Below are positions 42,654-52,373 of a DNA stretch of 64,000 bases, piece by piece (position 1 is the first letter of the stretch; every line of letters starts with the position of its first letter). This DNA is from an uncultured Monoglobus sp. (GTDB lineage Bacteria; Bacillota; Clostridia; Monoglobales; Monoglobaceae): positions 1-64,000 of the forward strand of contig CANQMT010000012.1 in assembly GCA_947625055.1 (NCBI GenBank), written 5' to 3'. The position numbers were made by a program, and so were the translations under genes. The notes beneath the pieces were generated by a model, which was given only the letters and a program-made list of their open reading frames with translations, was not told the origin of the DNA and ran no database searches.

Positions 42654-44846
42654 ATGAAAGGCAATGAGCTTTCCACTTTAATTGAACTTATCAGAAAATA
42701 TAACAAGACCGGCGACCTTTCCCAGGTGGAAAAGGCTTATCATTATGCCGTCGAGCATCACGAGGGACAAAAGCGCAAGTCGGGCGAGCCGTTTGTCAAC
42801 CACCCGATACAGGTAGCTTCGATCATTGCCGAAATGGAGTTTGATACCGAATCGATCTGCGCCGCGCTTCTCCACGATGTTGTCGAGGACACCGACGCAA
42901 CGCGCGAGGATTTGGTGCGCGAGTTCGGCGAGACGGTGGCTATGCTTGTTGACGGAGTGACAAAGCTGGCCAAGATCCCATATTCTTCAAAAGAGGAGCA
43001 GCAGGTCGAGACGCTGCGAAAGATGTTCTTCGCGATGGCCAAGGACATACGCGTGATAATAATCAAGCTGGCCGACAGGCTGCACAACATGCGGACGCTC
43101 CGCTATATGAAAGAGGACCGCCAGCGCGCGATCTCGCGCGAGACGCTTGAGGTTTACTCGCCTCTGGCGCATCGCTTGGGTATGGCGAAGATAAAAATGG
43201 AACTTGAGGACCTCGCACTGCGCTACATCGACCCGATCGGCTATTATGAGATCGTCGATAATATTGCGCAAAAGCGCGAGGAGCGTGAGAAATACATCAG
43301 CGAGATCATTGATATACTCAACAAAAAGCTTGACGAAATGCAGATAAAAGCCACGGCCTACGGCAGAGCCAAGCATTTTTACAGCATATACAGAAAAATG
43401 TTCATGCAGAACAAGACGATCGATGAGCTCTACGACCTTTTCGCGGTGCGCGTCATCGTTGACACCGTTTCGGACTGCTATGCGGTACTGGGCATGGTGC
43501 ATGAGCTTTTCACGCCGATGCCCGGCAGATTTAAGGACTATATCGCGATGCCGAAGCCGAACATGTACCAGTCGCTGCACTCGACGCTCATCGGTCCCGG
43601 CGGCACGCCGTTTGAGATCCAGATACGCACCTGGGAAATGCACAGGATCGCCGAGAACGGAATCGCGGCGCATTGGAAGTATAAAGAGGGCAAGAGCGGA
43701 ACGGACGATATGGACGAAAAGCTCGAGTGGATCAAAAATCTGCTTGAACTTCAGAAGGAGACCACCAATCCCGACGAATTCATGGAGACGCTCAAGATCG
43801 ACATGTTCAGCGACGAGGTTTTCGTGTTCACGCCAAAGGGCGACGTCAAATCGCTGCCGGTCGGCTCGACCCCGATCGACTTCGCTTATAAGATCCACAG
43901 CGCCGTCGGCAACAAGATGATCGGCGCGAAGGTCAACGGTAAGATCGTGCCGCTTTCGCACGAGCTCCGGAACGGCGATTTTGTCACAATCATCACAAGC
44001 CCAACGCCTCACGGGCCCAACGCGGACTGGCTCAAGATCTGCAAGACCTCCGAGGCGCGCAACAAAATAAACCAGTGGTTCAAAAAAGTGAACCGCGAGG
44101 AGAATATCGAGACAGGAAAGGTGATCCTCGAAAAGGAGCTTTCAAAGAACAATATACCGACGAAATACATTGATGACGGGGAATTTGTCGACCCGCTGCT
44201 CAAGCGCTACGGTTTTAAGGAGATAAAAGATCTTTACGCGGCGCTCGGCTTCGGCAGCGTCAACGCCACAAGATTTTTGAACCGATTTGTCTCCGAGGGC
44301 AAGAGCAAGCAGCTTCTTGAACACGAGGTGACGCCCGCCGAACTCGCCGTTCCGATAAAAGTCAAAACGACCGCAAAATCGGGCACCGGCGGAGTAGCGG
44401 TGGAAGGGATCGACAACTGCATGGTCAGGTTCTCGCATTGCTGCAACCCGGTACCGGGCGACGAGATCGTGGGTTATGTCACCCGCGGCAGAGGTGTCGC
44501 CGTTCACAGGGCCGACTGCCTCAACATCATCAATGCGCGGAACAGCGAGGCGGATCGCAACCGCCTTATATCGGTGCACTGGATAGACAACGCCGAGGTT
44601 CCCTCGTCTTATAAGTCAACTATAACGATCACGGCCTCGGACAGAGTTAATCTGTTGGTGGACATCATGAACAAGATAAACGACAGTAAGGCTCCCGTTA
44701 CCAACGTCAATGCCAGGACAGCCAAAAACGATCTGGCGATCGTCGAGGTGACGGCGGAGATAACCGGCACGAGCCAGCTTGACAGAATAATCAACAGCCT
44801 GAAAAACCTTGACGGCGTAATCTCGGTCAACAGGCGCAGGCATTAA
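42654..44846 (+). CDS. relA: Bifunctional (p)ppGpp synthetase/hydrolase (Rel)
   Basis: Makes and degrades the stringent-response alarmone, 730 residues. The HD hydrolase domain shows KRKSGEPFVNHPIQVA and ALLHDVVEDTDATRED, so hydrolysis is likely active. The synthetase domain has DLFAVRVIVDT, GRFKDYIAMPKPNMYQSLH and EIQIRTWEMHRIAE. A TGS domain (~385-450, FTPKGDVKSLPVGSTPIDFAY), a zinc-finger-like region with HCCNPVPGD and a C-terminal ACT domain (~655-730) follow. The MBL-fold gene starts 11 bp after its stop. Confidence 0.96.
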   Translation: MKGNELSTLIELIRKYNKTGDLSQVEKAYHYAVEHHEGQKRKSGEPFVNHPIQVASIIAEMEFDTESICAALLHDVVEDTDATREDLVREFGETVAMLVDGVTKLAKIPYSSKEEQQVETLRKMFFAMAKDIRVIIIKLADRLHNMRTLRYMKEDRQRAISRETLEVYSPLAHRLGMAKIKMELEDLALRYIDPIGYYEIVDNIAQKREEREKYISEIIDILNKKLDEMQIKATAYGRAKHFYSIYRKMFMQNKTIDELYDLFAVRVIVDTVSDCYAVLGMVHELFTPMPGRFKDYIAMPKPNMYQSLHSTLIGPGGTPFEIQIRTWEMHRIAENGIAAHWKYKEGKSGTDDMDEKLEWIKNLLELQKETTNPDEFMETLKIDMFSDEVFVFTPKGDVKSLPVGSTPIDFAYKIHSAVGNKMIGAKVNGKIVPLSHELRNGDFVTIITSPTPHGPNADWLKICKTSEARNKINQWFKKVNREENIETGKVILEKELSKNNIPTKYIDDGEFVDPLLKRYGFKEIKDLYAALGFGSVNATRFLNRFVSEGKSKQLLEHEVTPAELAVPIKVKTTAKSGTGGVAVEGIDNCMVRFSHCCNPVPGDEIVGYVTRGRGVAVHRADCLNIINARNSEADRNRLISVHWIDNAEVPSSYKSTITITASDRVNLLVDIMNKINDSKAPVTNVNARTAKNDLAIVEVTAEITGTSQLDRIINSLKNLDGVISVNRRRH

Positions 44847-44857
44847 GGAGCAACAGC

Positions 44858-45490
44858 ATGAGAGAAATTAAAATTAAGCGTCTGGTCCTCGGCCCGGTTG
44901 GAACCAACTGCTATGTTTTCTGCGACACCGAACGCGGAAAGGCAGCGGTCATCGACCCGGCCGCCGATCCGGAGCTGATCGCGAAAACCGCGAAGAATGA
45001 AGGCTGCGGGATCGAGCTGATACTGCTCACTCACGGACATTATGACCACATCGGCGGCCTTGAGGAACTCAGGCGAATATACCCGGGCGCCGTTGTTTGG
45101 TCGCACATAAACGGAGTTGAGGTCCTGGGCGACCCAGACAAGAACTGCGGAGCGGACATCGCAGGTATACGCAAGAGCTTTAAACCCGACGAGACGGCGG
45201 CAGACGGTGATGTTATCCCGTTCGGAGAGAGCGGATTTGAAGTGATCCACACACCGGGTCACACGATCGACAGCGTGTGTTATGTGTTCGGAGGCATGGT
45301 TTTTTGCGGCGATACGGTGTTTTTCGGGAGCGTCGGCAGAACGGATCTGCCGACCGGAAACGCGGAGCAGGAGATAGAGTCGATCAAAAACAAGCTGCTT
45401 GTTATGCCTGACAGCACCGATCTCTACCCCGGCCACGGCGAGGCGACCACGATCGGATACGAGAGAAGAAATAATTTTTATTTGAGATAA
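44858..45490 (+). CDS. MBL-fold metal hydrolase (glyoxalase II-like)
   Basis: 210-residue metallo-beta-lactamase-fold protein. The metal site is THGHYDHIGG, with further ligands in HTPGHTIDSVCY, CGDTVF and YPGHGEATT. It resembles the small glyoxalase II-like hydrolases common in Firmicutes; substrate unknown. AAGGAG precedes the ATG. It lies between relA and hemZ in one transcript. Confidence 0.88.
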   Translation: MREIKIKRLVLGPVGTNCYVFCDTERGKAAVIDPAADPELIAKTAKNEGCGIELILLTHGHYDHIGGLEELRRIYPGAVVWSHINGVEVLGDPDKNCGADIAGIRKSFKPDETAADGDVIPFGESGFEVIHTPGHTIDSVCYVFGGMVFCGDTVFFGSVGRTDLPTGNAEQEIESIKNKLLVMPDSTDLYPGHGEATTIGYERRNNFYLR

Positions 45491-45491
45491 A

Positions 45492-46703
45492 ATGAATAAT
45501 AATCCTTGGGGAAAACTGACCGGGATCCGTCCGGCGAAGATCGCCACTAAGCTTCTGGATCGCGGCATGAATGATGAACAGGTCATAGACTATTTTGTGA
45601 CCGAGTGCGGAACCGAACACGACAAGGCTGCCCTCGCGCTTGAGTGCGCGAAGGCGCTTATTCCCGCGCGCGAAAATATGTACGAAAACGGCGTCAGCCT
45701 CTACATAGGCATACCGTTCTGCCCGAGCCGCTGTCTTTACTGCTCGTTCGTGACCAACGGCACAAAGCAGGCGGCGAAGCTCATGCCGGACTACGTTGAG
45801 GCCCTGAAAAAAGAGATCACCTATACCGCAGACATAGTGAGGCGCAACAAAAAGCTTATCGAGACCGTATATATCGGCGGCGGAACACCTACATCACTGT
45901 CAAGCGAATTGCTTGACGGTATGCTTTCCTGCCTCGAAAGCGAATTTGATCTATGTAAAGTTAAAGAGTTTACAGTTGAGGCGGGACGTCCGGATACTAT
46001 AGACGCGCAAAAACTCGAGACGCTCAAGGCGCACGGCGTTGACCGGATAAGCATAAACCCGCAGTCGATGAACGACGAGACCCTGCGCGTTATCGGCCGC
46101 GCCCATTCCGCGCAGGACATCCGCAGCGCGATGGCGCTCGCCCGCGGCATTGGTTTTGACAATATCAACATGGACGTTATCGCGGGTCTTCCGGGCGAGA
46201 GCCTTGAGATGTTTAAATATACGCTTGAGGAGGTCGAGAAGTTAGGGCCGAGCGACGTTACGGTGCACACGATGAGCGTCAAGCGCTCGTCGCGCCTTAA
46301 TGAGTATCTGAGCGAATACGACCTGACAGACGGCGCGACCGCGGCGAAAATGGTCGATTTCGCGCGAGAATTTCTCGGCGTAAACGGCAAGCGGCCTTAT
46401 TATATGTACCGCCAGAAGAATCAGCTCGGCAACCTTGAGAACGTCGGCTATTCAAAGCCGGGCTTCGAGTCGCTTTACAACCTCTATATCATGGAGGAGA
46501 TCCAGACGATAATTTCGCTCGGCTGCGGCGGCGTGACCAAGACAGTCGACCGCGCGACTGACCGCATTGAGCGTATATTCAACGTCAAGGAGCCGAAAGA
46601 CTACATACTGCGCCTCGACGAGATGCTGCACCGCAAGGACGTTCTGACGGGCGCGGAGCCCGACTTCCGCCACAGGATTTCCGAGTTCAGGCGCGAGCTT
46701 TAA
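45492..46703 (+). CDS. hemZ: Coproporphyrinogen dehydrogenase-like radical SAM protein HemZ
   Basis: 403-residue radical SAM enzyme. The cluster motif is CPSRCLYCSF (Cys at CxxxCxxC), followed by YIGGGTPTSLSSE, EFTVEAGRPDTI and GFDNINMDVIAGLPGE, as in HemZ. The N terminus starts directly with WGKLTGIRPAKIA; HemZ proteins I know have roughly 80-100 more residues before this, so this copy may lack that part. The ATG is one base after the MBL gene stop, without a strong ribosome site. No other haem genes are nearby, so the haem role is uncertain. Confidence 0.85.
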   Translation: MNNNPWGKLTGIRPAKIATKLLDRGMNDEQVIDYFVTECGTEHDKAALALECAKALIPARENMYENGVSLYIGIPFCPSRCLYCSFVTNGTKQAAKLMPDYVEALKKEITYTADIVRRNKKLIETVYIGGGTPTSLSSELLDGMLSCLESEFDLCKVKEFTVEAGRPDTIDAQKLETLKAHGVDRISINPQSMNDETLRVIGRAHSAQDIRSAMALARGIGFDNINMDVIAGLPGESLEMFKYTLEEVEKLGPSDVTVHTMSVKRSSRLNEYLSEYDLTDGATAAKMVDFAREFLGVNGKRPYYMYRQKNQLGNLENVGYSKPGFESLYNLYIMEEIQTIISLGCGGVTKTVDRATDRIERIFNVKEPKDYILRLDEMLHRKDVLTGAEPDFRHRISEFRREL

Positions 46704-46704
46704 G

Positions 46705-47022
46705 TCAGATGATAATGAGCTTTTCGGCGATCAGAGCCGGCTCGATCCCCGCGAGGAGCAGGGTCGTGACAAGCTCAAGGCACGGATAGATGTTCTCGCG
46801 CTTTGCCGTCCAGCGCACCTTGAATTCCTGCGGCAGCACCGCCGCGCCGCCCCGCGTGAAAAACCCGCGCTGGACGCAGTACACAAATCCGTCGTCTCCT
46901 ATGCTTGACGCGGTGACGCTCGACTTTTGCGACAGTCCGCAGGTGATCAGCGGCAGTCCCTCGCAGCCGACGTCAGCGCCGCGTTCCGCGTCCACGATCA
47001 CATTGTCGAATATTTTTATCAT
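46705..47022 (-). CDS. Hypothetical protein
   Basis: 105 residues, not recognised. It begins MIKIFDNVIVDAERG and ends with a hydrophobic, helix-like stretch LELVTTLLLAGIEPALIAEKL. It has three cysteines and no signal peptide or membrane segment. It is convergent with hemZ, with one base between the stops. The upstream site GGGGGCGG is a modest ribosome site. Two ATGGGATAAT copies 13 bases apart lie upstream on the minus strand. It could still be a chance frame. Confidence 0.55.
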   Translation of the reverse strand: MIKIFDNVIVDAERGADVGCEGLPLITCGLSQKSSVTASSIGDDGFVYCVQRGFFTRGGAAVLPQEFKVRWTAKRENIYPCLELVTTLLLAGIEPALIAEKLIII

Positions 47023-47215
47023 CCGTCCGCCCCCTGTTTTTATTTATTCTGCGACAGGATATTGATTAAATATAATAAATTATCCCATGAGATATTATCC
47101 CATGTATTCAAACTAAAATACCGAGATTTATATGTTAATTTATGGTTTGATATTATTTGAATTTTATATATTTTATTTTAATTTTAACATTCTTAAATAA
47201 AATCAAAACTTTTTG

Positions 47216-47244
47216 TTGACAAACAACTATCCCTGCGCTATAAT
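47216..47244 (+). promoter_or_regulatory. Promoter of a candidate small RNA
   Basis: Exact TTGACA (47216-47221), 17 bases, TATAAT (47239-47244). Confidence 0.88.
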
Positions 47245-47250
47245 CAAACA

Positions 47251-47360
47251 GACGGATTTCGGGCCGCAACGGTGCGGCGCGGGAATTATATCCGACAAAA
47301 AACAATAATGATTGTCCGATGACGCACAATGGGGTGTGGCTTTGTTTGCCGCACTTTTTT
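47251..47360 (+). ncRNA. Candidate small RNA or attenuated leader upstream of nfnA
   Basis: About 110 bases from a consensus promoter to an intrinsic terminator, with no convincing open frame. Predicted pairings: CGGAT with ATCCG enclosing GCCGCA-ACGG-TGCGGC; then ACAAT-AATG-ATTGT; then the terminator stem. A second promoter (47393-47422) lies between it and nfnA, so it could be a separate RNA. It does not match the SRP RNA, T-box, purine or fluoride-riboswitch patterns I know. Confidence 0.5.
47334..47360 (+). terminator. Terminator of the candidate small RNA
   Basis: 7-bp stem GTGTGGC / GCCGCAC with one G-U, TTTGTTT loop and T6. A perfect 16-base palindrome GGAATTTTAAAATTCC follows at 47365-47380. 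Confidence 0.75.
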
Positions 47361-47392
47361 GTTTGGAATTTTAAAATTCCGCAGTTTAACAG

Positions 47393-47422
47393 TTGCAAAC
47401 ACAAGCGGTGTTATGATATAAT
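47393..47422 (+). promoter_or_regulatory. nfnA-nfnB promoter
   Basis: TTGCAA (47393-47398), 18 bases, extended TGA-TATAAT (47417-47422). Confidence 0.65.
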
Positions 47423-47474
47423 TTAGGAGAAAGAGCGCGTAAAGCGCGGCACATAATTTTTGGAGGTGTGGTAA

Positions 47475-48320
47475 TTGTTTAAAATTGTAAAGAAGCAAGT
47501 GCTTAATCCCACCGTCTCGCTGATCGAGGTCGAGGCCCCCTATATCGCAAAAAAGGCGGAGCCGGGCCAGTTCATCATCCTCAGGATCGACGAGAAAGGC
47601 GAGAGAGTTCCCTTCACTGTAGCGGATTTTGACAGGGAAAAAGGCACAATAACTGTAATTTTCCAGATCGTTGGTCAGACGACTCAGCGCCTCAGCGAGC
47701 TAAACGAAGGCGACTTTATTCAGGATTTCGTCGGCCCTCTGGGCGTCGCGTCCAAGTTTGACGGCGTTAAAAAGGTCGCTGTGATAGGCGGCGGCCTCGG
47801 TACCGCGATCGCGTATCCCCAGGCGAAAAAGCTCCACTCAATGGGGGTCGAGGTCGATATGATCAACGGTTTCCGCAATAAGGATCTTATAATAATTGAG
47901 GATCTCTGCGCTGCGGCATGCGACAATCTTTACACCATGACCGATGACGGCTCTAACGGAAACAAAGGCTTCGTGACCGCGAAGCTTGAGGAACTTATCA
48001 AGGTCGGCAGAGGATATGACATGGTTATCGCTATCGGCCCGCTTGTTATGATGAAGGCTGTGTGCGACCTTACTAAAAAATATGATATAAAGACCATAGT
48101 GAGCATGAACCCGATAATGATCGACGGCACCGGAATGTGCGGCGGCTGCCGCGTTACCGTGGGCGGCGAGACTAAATTCGCCTGCGTTGACGGCCCCGAC
48201 TTTGACGGCCACCTCGTTGACTTTGACAGTGCGATCGCGCGTTCGAGAATGTTCAAAAAGCAGGAGGCGGAGTCGAGCGAGGCGCACAAGTGCAGATTGG
48301 AGGGATTGAAGAATGCCTAA
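47475..48320 (+). CDS. nfnA: NfnA-type FAD/NAD-binding and 2Fe-2S subunit of ferredoxin:NADP oxidoreductase
   Basis: 281 residues of the ferredoxin-reductase-like family that includes the dihydroorotate dehydrogenase electron-transfer subunit. FAD contacts are in GQFIILRI and ERVPFTVADFD; the NAD region is VIGGGLGTAIAYPQAK. A cysteine cluster MCGGCRVTVGG ... KFACVDGPDFDGH binds 2Fe-2S. A TTG start behind GGAGGTG is the only well-placed one. Paired with the next gene it should form NfnAB, which bifurcates electrons from NADPH to ferredoxin and NAD; the older name is sulfide dehydrogenase / glutamate synthase beta-like pair. Confidence 0.88.
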   Translation: MFKIVKKQVLNPTVSLIEVEAPYIAKKAEPGQFIILRIDEKGERVPFTVADFDREKGTITVIFQIVGQTTQRLSELNEGDFIQDFVGPLGVASKFDGVKKVAVIGGGLGTAIAYPQAKKLHSMGVEVDMINGFRNKDLIIIEDLCAAACDNLYTMTDDGSNGNKGFVTAKLEELIKVGRGYDMVIAIGPLVMMKAVCDLTKKYDIKTIVSMNPIMIDGTGMCGGCRVTVGGETKFACVDGPDFDGHLVDFDSAIARSRMFKKQEAESSEAHKCRLEGLKNA

Positions 48321-49707
48321 CATGTCTTTAAATAAAGTTCCAATGCCCGAACAGGACCCGAATGTGAGAAACAAAAACTTTAAAGAGGTCACTTTGGGCT
48401 ACACCGAGGAAATGGCGATCGAGGAAGCCAAGCGCTGCCTTAGCTGCAAACATAAGCCGTGCATGCAGGGCTGCCCGGTTATGGTGAAGATACCCGAGTT
48501 TATTGCTCTCGTCGCCGAGGGCAAGTTTAAAGAAGCGTATGAAAAGATCGCTGAGACAAGCTCGCTGCCCGCTATCTGCGGCAGAGTCTGTCCGCAGGAG
48601 ACACAGTGCGAGAAGTATTGCGTACGCGGCATAAAGGGCGAGCCGGTGGCTATCGGACGTCTCGAGCGGTTCGTTGCCGACTGGTATATGAAAAACACAG
48701 AGGAAAAACCCGAAAAGCCCGAGGGCAATGGTAAGAAAGTGGCTGTTGTCGGCGCCGGTCCGTCGGGCCTCACTTGCGCGGGCGACCTCGCAAAGATGGG
48801 CTATAAGGTCACGGTCTTTGAGGCCTTCCACACTCCGGGAGGAGTGCTGGTTTACGGTATTCCCGAGTTCCGTCTGCCCAAGGACATAGTCGCTAAAGAG
48901 GTTGACAAGCTCCGCGATCTGGGAGTTGAGATCATGACCGACATGGTCATCGGCAAGGTTCTTTCGGTCGATGAGCTTTTAAATGAGGAGGGCTTCGACG
49001 CGGTGTTCATCGGCACCGGCGCGGGCCTGCCGAGCTTTATGAGGATAGAGGGCGAGTCGCTGAACGGAGTATATTCCGCCAACGAGTTCCTGACCCGAAT
49101 AAATCTTATGAAGGCTTATAAATTCCCGGACTATGACACTCCGGTATATGTCGGCAAAAACGTTGTCGTGGTCGGCGGCGGAAATGTTGCCATGGACGCG
49201 GCGCGCTCGGCCAAACGCATGGGCGCTGAGAACGTTTACATAGTTTACCGCCGCAGCGAGGAGGAGATGCCCGCCAGAGCGGAGGAGATCCACCACGCGA
49301 AGCAGGAGGATATAGAGTTTAAGCTGCTCAACAATCCCGTTAAGATCAACGGTGATGACGAGGGCTGGGTAAAGAGTGTAACATGTATAAAAATGGAGCT
49401 CGGCGAGCCCGACGCTTCCGGCAGACGCAGACCCGTTCCGGTCGAAGGCAGCGAGTTCGACATTGACGCGGACGTTGTTGTCATTGCGATCGGCCAGACG
49501 CCCAACCCGCTTATCAAGAACACCACCCCCGACCTTGAGACCAACAGCCGCGGCTGCATAGTTGCCAAAGAAAGCACCGGCGCGACAAGCAAAAAGGCTG
49601 TTTACGCGGGCGGCGATGTTGTGACGGGCGCAGCGACGGTCATCCTCGCGATGGGAGCCGGAAAAACCGCCGCAGCTTCAATTGATGAGTATTTAAAAAA
49701 CGCGTAA
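48313..49707 (+). CDS. nfnB: NfnB-type NADPH-binding subunit (glutamate synthase small-subunit-like)
   Basis: 464 residues. N-terminal Fe-S cysteines lie in CLSCKHKPCMQGCPV and ICGRVCPQETQCEKYC. Two dinucleotide-binding sites follow: GAGPSGLTCAGDLA (FAD) and VVVGGGNVAMDAARSA (NADPH), with the closing GGDVVTGAATVILAMGAGK. It is often annotated gltA, but no large glutamate-synthase gene is present, and its partner is NfnA, so NfnB is the better call. It overlaps nfnA by 8 bp with GGAGG upstream. NADPH from gdhA-linked metabolism could be its partner pool. Confidence 0.88.
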   Translation: MPNMSLNKVPMPEQDPNVRNKNFKEVTLGYTEEMAIEEAKRCLSCKHKPCMQGCPVMVKIPEFIALVAEGKFKEAYEKIAETSSLPAICGRVCPQETQCEKYCVRGIKGEPVAIGRLERFVADWYMKNTEEKPEKPEGNGKKVAVVGAGPSGLTCAGDLAKMGYKVTVFEAFHTPGGVLVYGIPEFRLPKDIVAKEVDKLRDLGVEIMTDMVIGKVLSVDELLNEEGFDAVFIGTGAGLPSFMRIEGESLNGVYSANEFLTRINLMKAYKFPDYDTPVYVGKNVVVVGGGNVAMDAARSAKRMGAENVYIVYRRSEEEMPARAEEIHHAKQEDIEFKLLNNPVKINGDDEGWVKSVTCIKMELGEPDASGRRRPVPVEGSEFDIDADVVVIAIGQTPNPLIKNTTPDLETNSRGCIVAKESTGATSKKAVYAGGDVVTGAATVILAMGAGKTAAASIDEYLKNA

Positions 49708-51445
<1,738 letters not shown>

Positions 51446-51470
51446 TTAACGCAAAATCCTATATAAAAAA

Positions 51471-51495
51471 GCGCTCCCCCACGGGAGCGCTTTTT
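51471..51495 (+). terminator. Terminator of gdhA
   Basis: 8-bp stem GCGCTCCC / GGGAGCGC, CCAC loop, preceded by A6 and followed by T5. Confidence 0.93.
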
Positions 51496-51641
51496 CCTAT
51501 TCGCTAATCGCTAATAAATATGTTAACCCCTCTCTGTCTTTCCGCCGATATCGGAAATCTAACTCTCCCAAAGGGCGAGCCGGATTCTGCCTCTCCCCTT
51601 GGGGAGAGGTGCCTGCGAAGCAGGCGGAGAGGGGTTATTAA
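51496..51641. repeat. Interspersed repeat after gdhA
   Basis: CCTATTCGCTAATCGCTAATAA opens the block, then AACCCCTCTCTGTCTTTCCG, CCTCTCCCC-TT-GGGGAGAGG (51590-51609) and GCCTGC-GAA-GCAGGC (51611-51625), closing GGAGAGGGGTTA. It mirrors the relA repeat and abuts the flavodoxin-protein stop codon. Confidence 0.65.
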
Positions 51642-52265
51642 TTATCTTATAAAATTTGTATATTCCTTAGGTTCGGGGTCGGGGCGGCTTACGCCGTTTT
51701 GTTTCGCGGCGTCGATCGCTTTTATCAGCCACGCCATGTTGCGGCCTAGCAATCTCATTGTCTGAACGCCTTCCTTGTCCTCAAGAACTTGCTCGGGCGC
51801 GCTGCCGTGGACCATGTTCCAGTAGTTTGAGCTGACGATAGGCATTTGATTGATAGTAAAATATTTGTTGATCTGGTCAAGGGCCGCCGACGCGCCGCCT
51901 CTGCGGCAGCTTGCAACAGCCGCGCCGGGCTTGTATGTAAGATTTTTTCCTGCGGAGTAGAACAGACGGTCCATGAACGACTTTACTGCGCCCGAGGAAG
52001 CCGCGTAGTGAACGGGCGTGCCGACGATTATTCCGTCGGCCTCGGAGCATTTGGCCGCCGTCTCGTTGACCGGATCGGCGTCGAATTGACACTTGCCGAG
52101 TTTTCCGCACGCTCCGCAGCCGATGCAGCCGACAATGGGCTTCGCGCCGACCCAGATAATCTCGGTATCTATCCCGTTTTTGTTAAGCTCCTCGGCGGCG
52201 ATGCTGAGAGCGGTGTATGTGCAGCCCTTAGGATGCGGGCTGCCGTTGATAAGTAGTACCTTCAC
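51642..52265 (-). CDS. Flavodoxin-fold NAD(P)H-dependent FMN reductase family protein
   Basis: 207 residues. It begins KVLLINGSPHPKGCTYTA, the FMN-phosphate loop of the NADPH-dependent FMN reductase family, and has GTPVHYAASSGAVKSFMDR, the second FMN contact. A cysteine group GCIGCGACGKLGKC (~46-59) resembles iron-sulfur flavoproteins. Probable redox flavoprotein; substrate unknown. It uses a GTG start behind AAAGGATGA, with a promoter at 52298-52326. Confidence 0.85.
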   Translation of the reverse strand: MKVLLINGSPHPKGCTYTALSIAAEELNKNGIDTEIIWVGAKPIVGCIGCGACGKLGKCQFDADPVNETAAKCSEADGIIVGTPVHYAASSGAVKSFMDRLFYSAGKNLTYKPGAAVASCRRGGASAALDQINKYFTINQMPIVSSNYWNMVHGSAPEQVLEDKEGVQTMRLLGRNMAWLIKAIDAAKQNGVSRPDPEPKEYTNFIR

Positions 52266-52297
52266 TTAAATCATCCTTTCATATTTTGGTTATTAAT

Positions 52298-52326
52298 ATT
52301 ATATACGCAATTAATAAATTAGTCAA
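52298..52326 (-). promoter_or_regulatory. Promoter of the flavodoxin-family gene
   Basis: Minus-strand TTGACT (52321-52326), 17 bases, TATAAT (52298-52303). Confidence 0.75.
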
Positions 52327-52373
52327 CATGTATATTAATAACTTTATAGGCAAAAATATATACGGTGATCAGT

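Noticed and set aside
47251-47360. Candidate RNA as SRP RNA, T-box or purine riboswitch
   Set aside because: Lacks the SRP apical motif, the T-box TGG core and riboswitch junction sequences; the downstream genes are redox enzymes.
48313-49707. Calling the second nfn gene a glutamate synthase subunit
   Set aside because: No large GltB-type subunit is present, and the partner gene is an NfnA-type flavoprotein.
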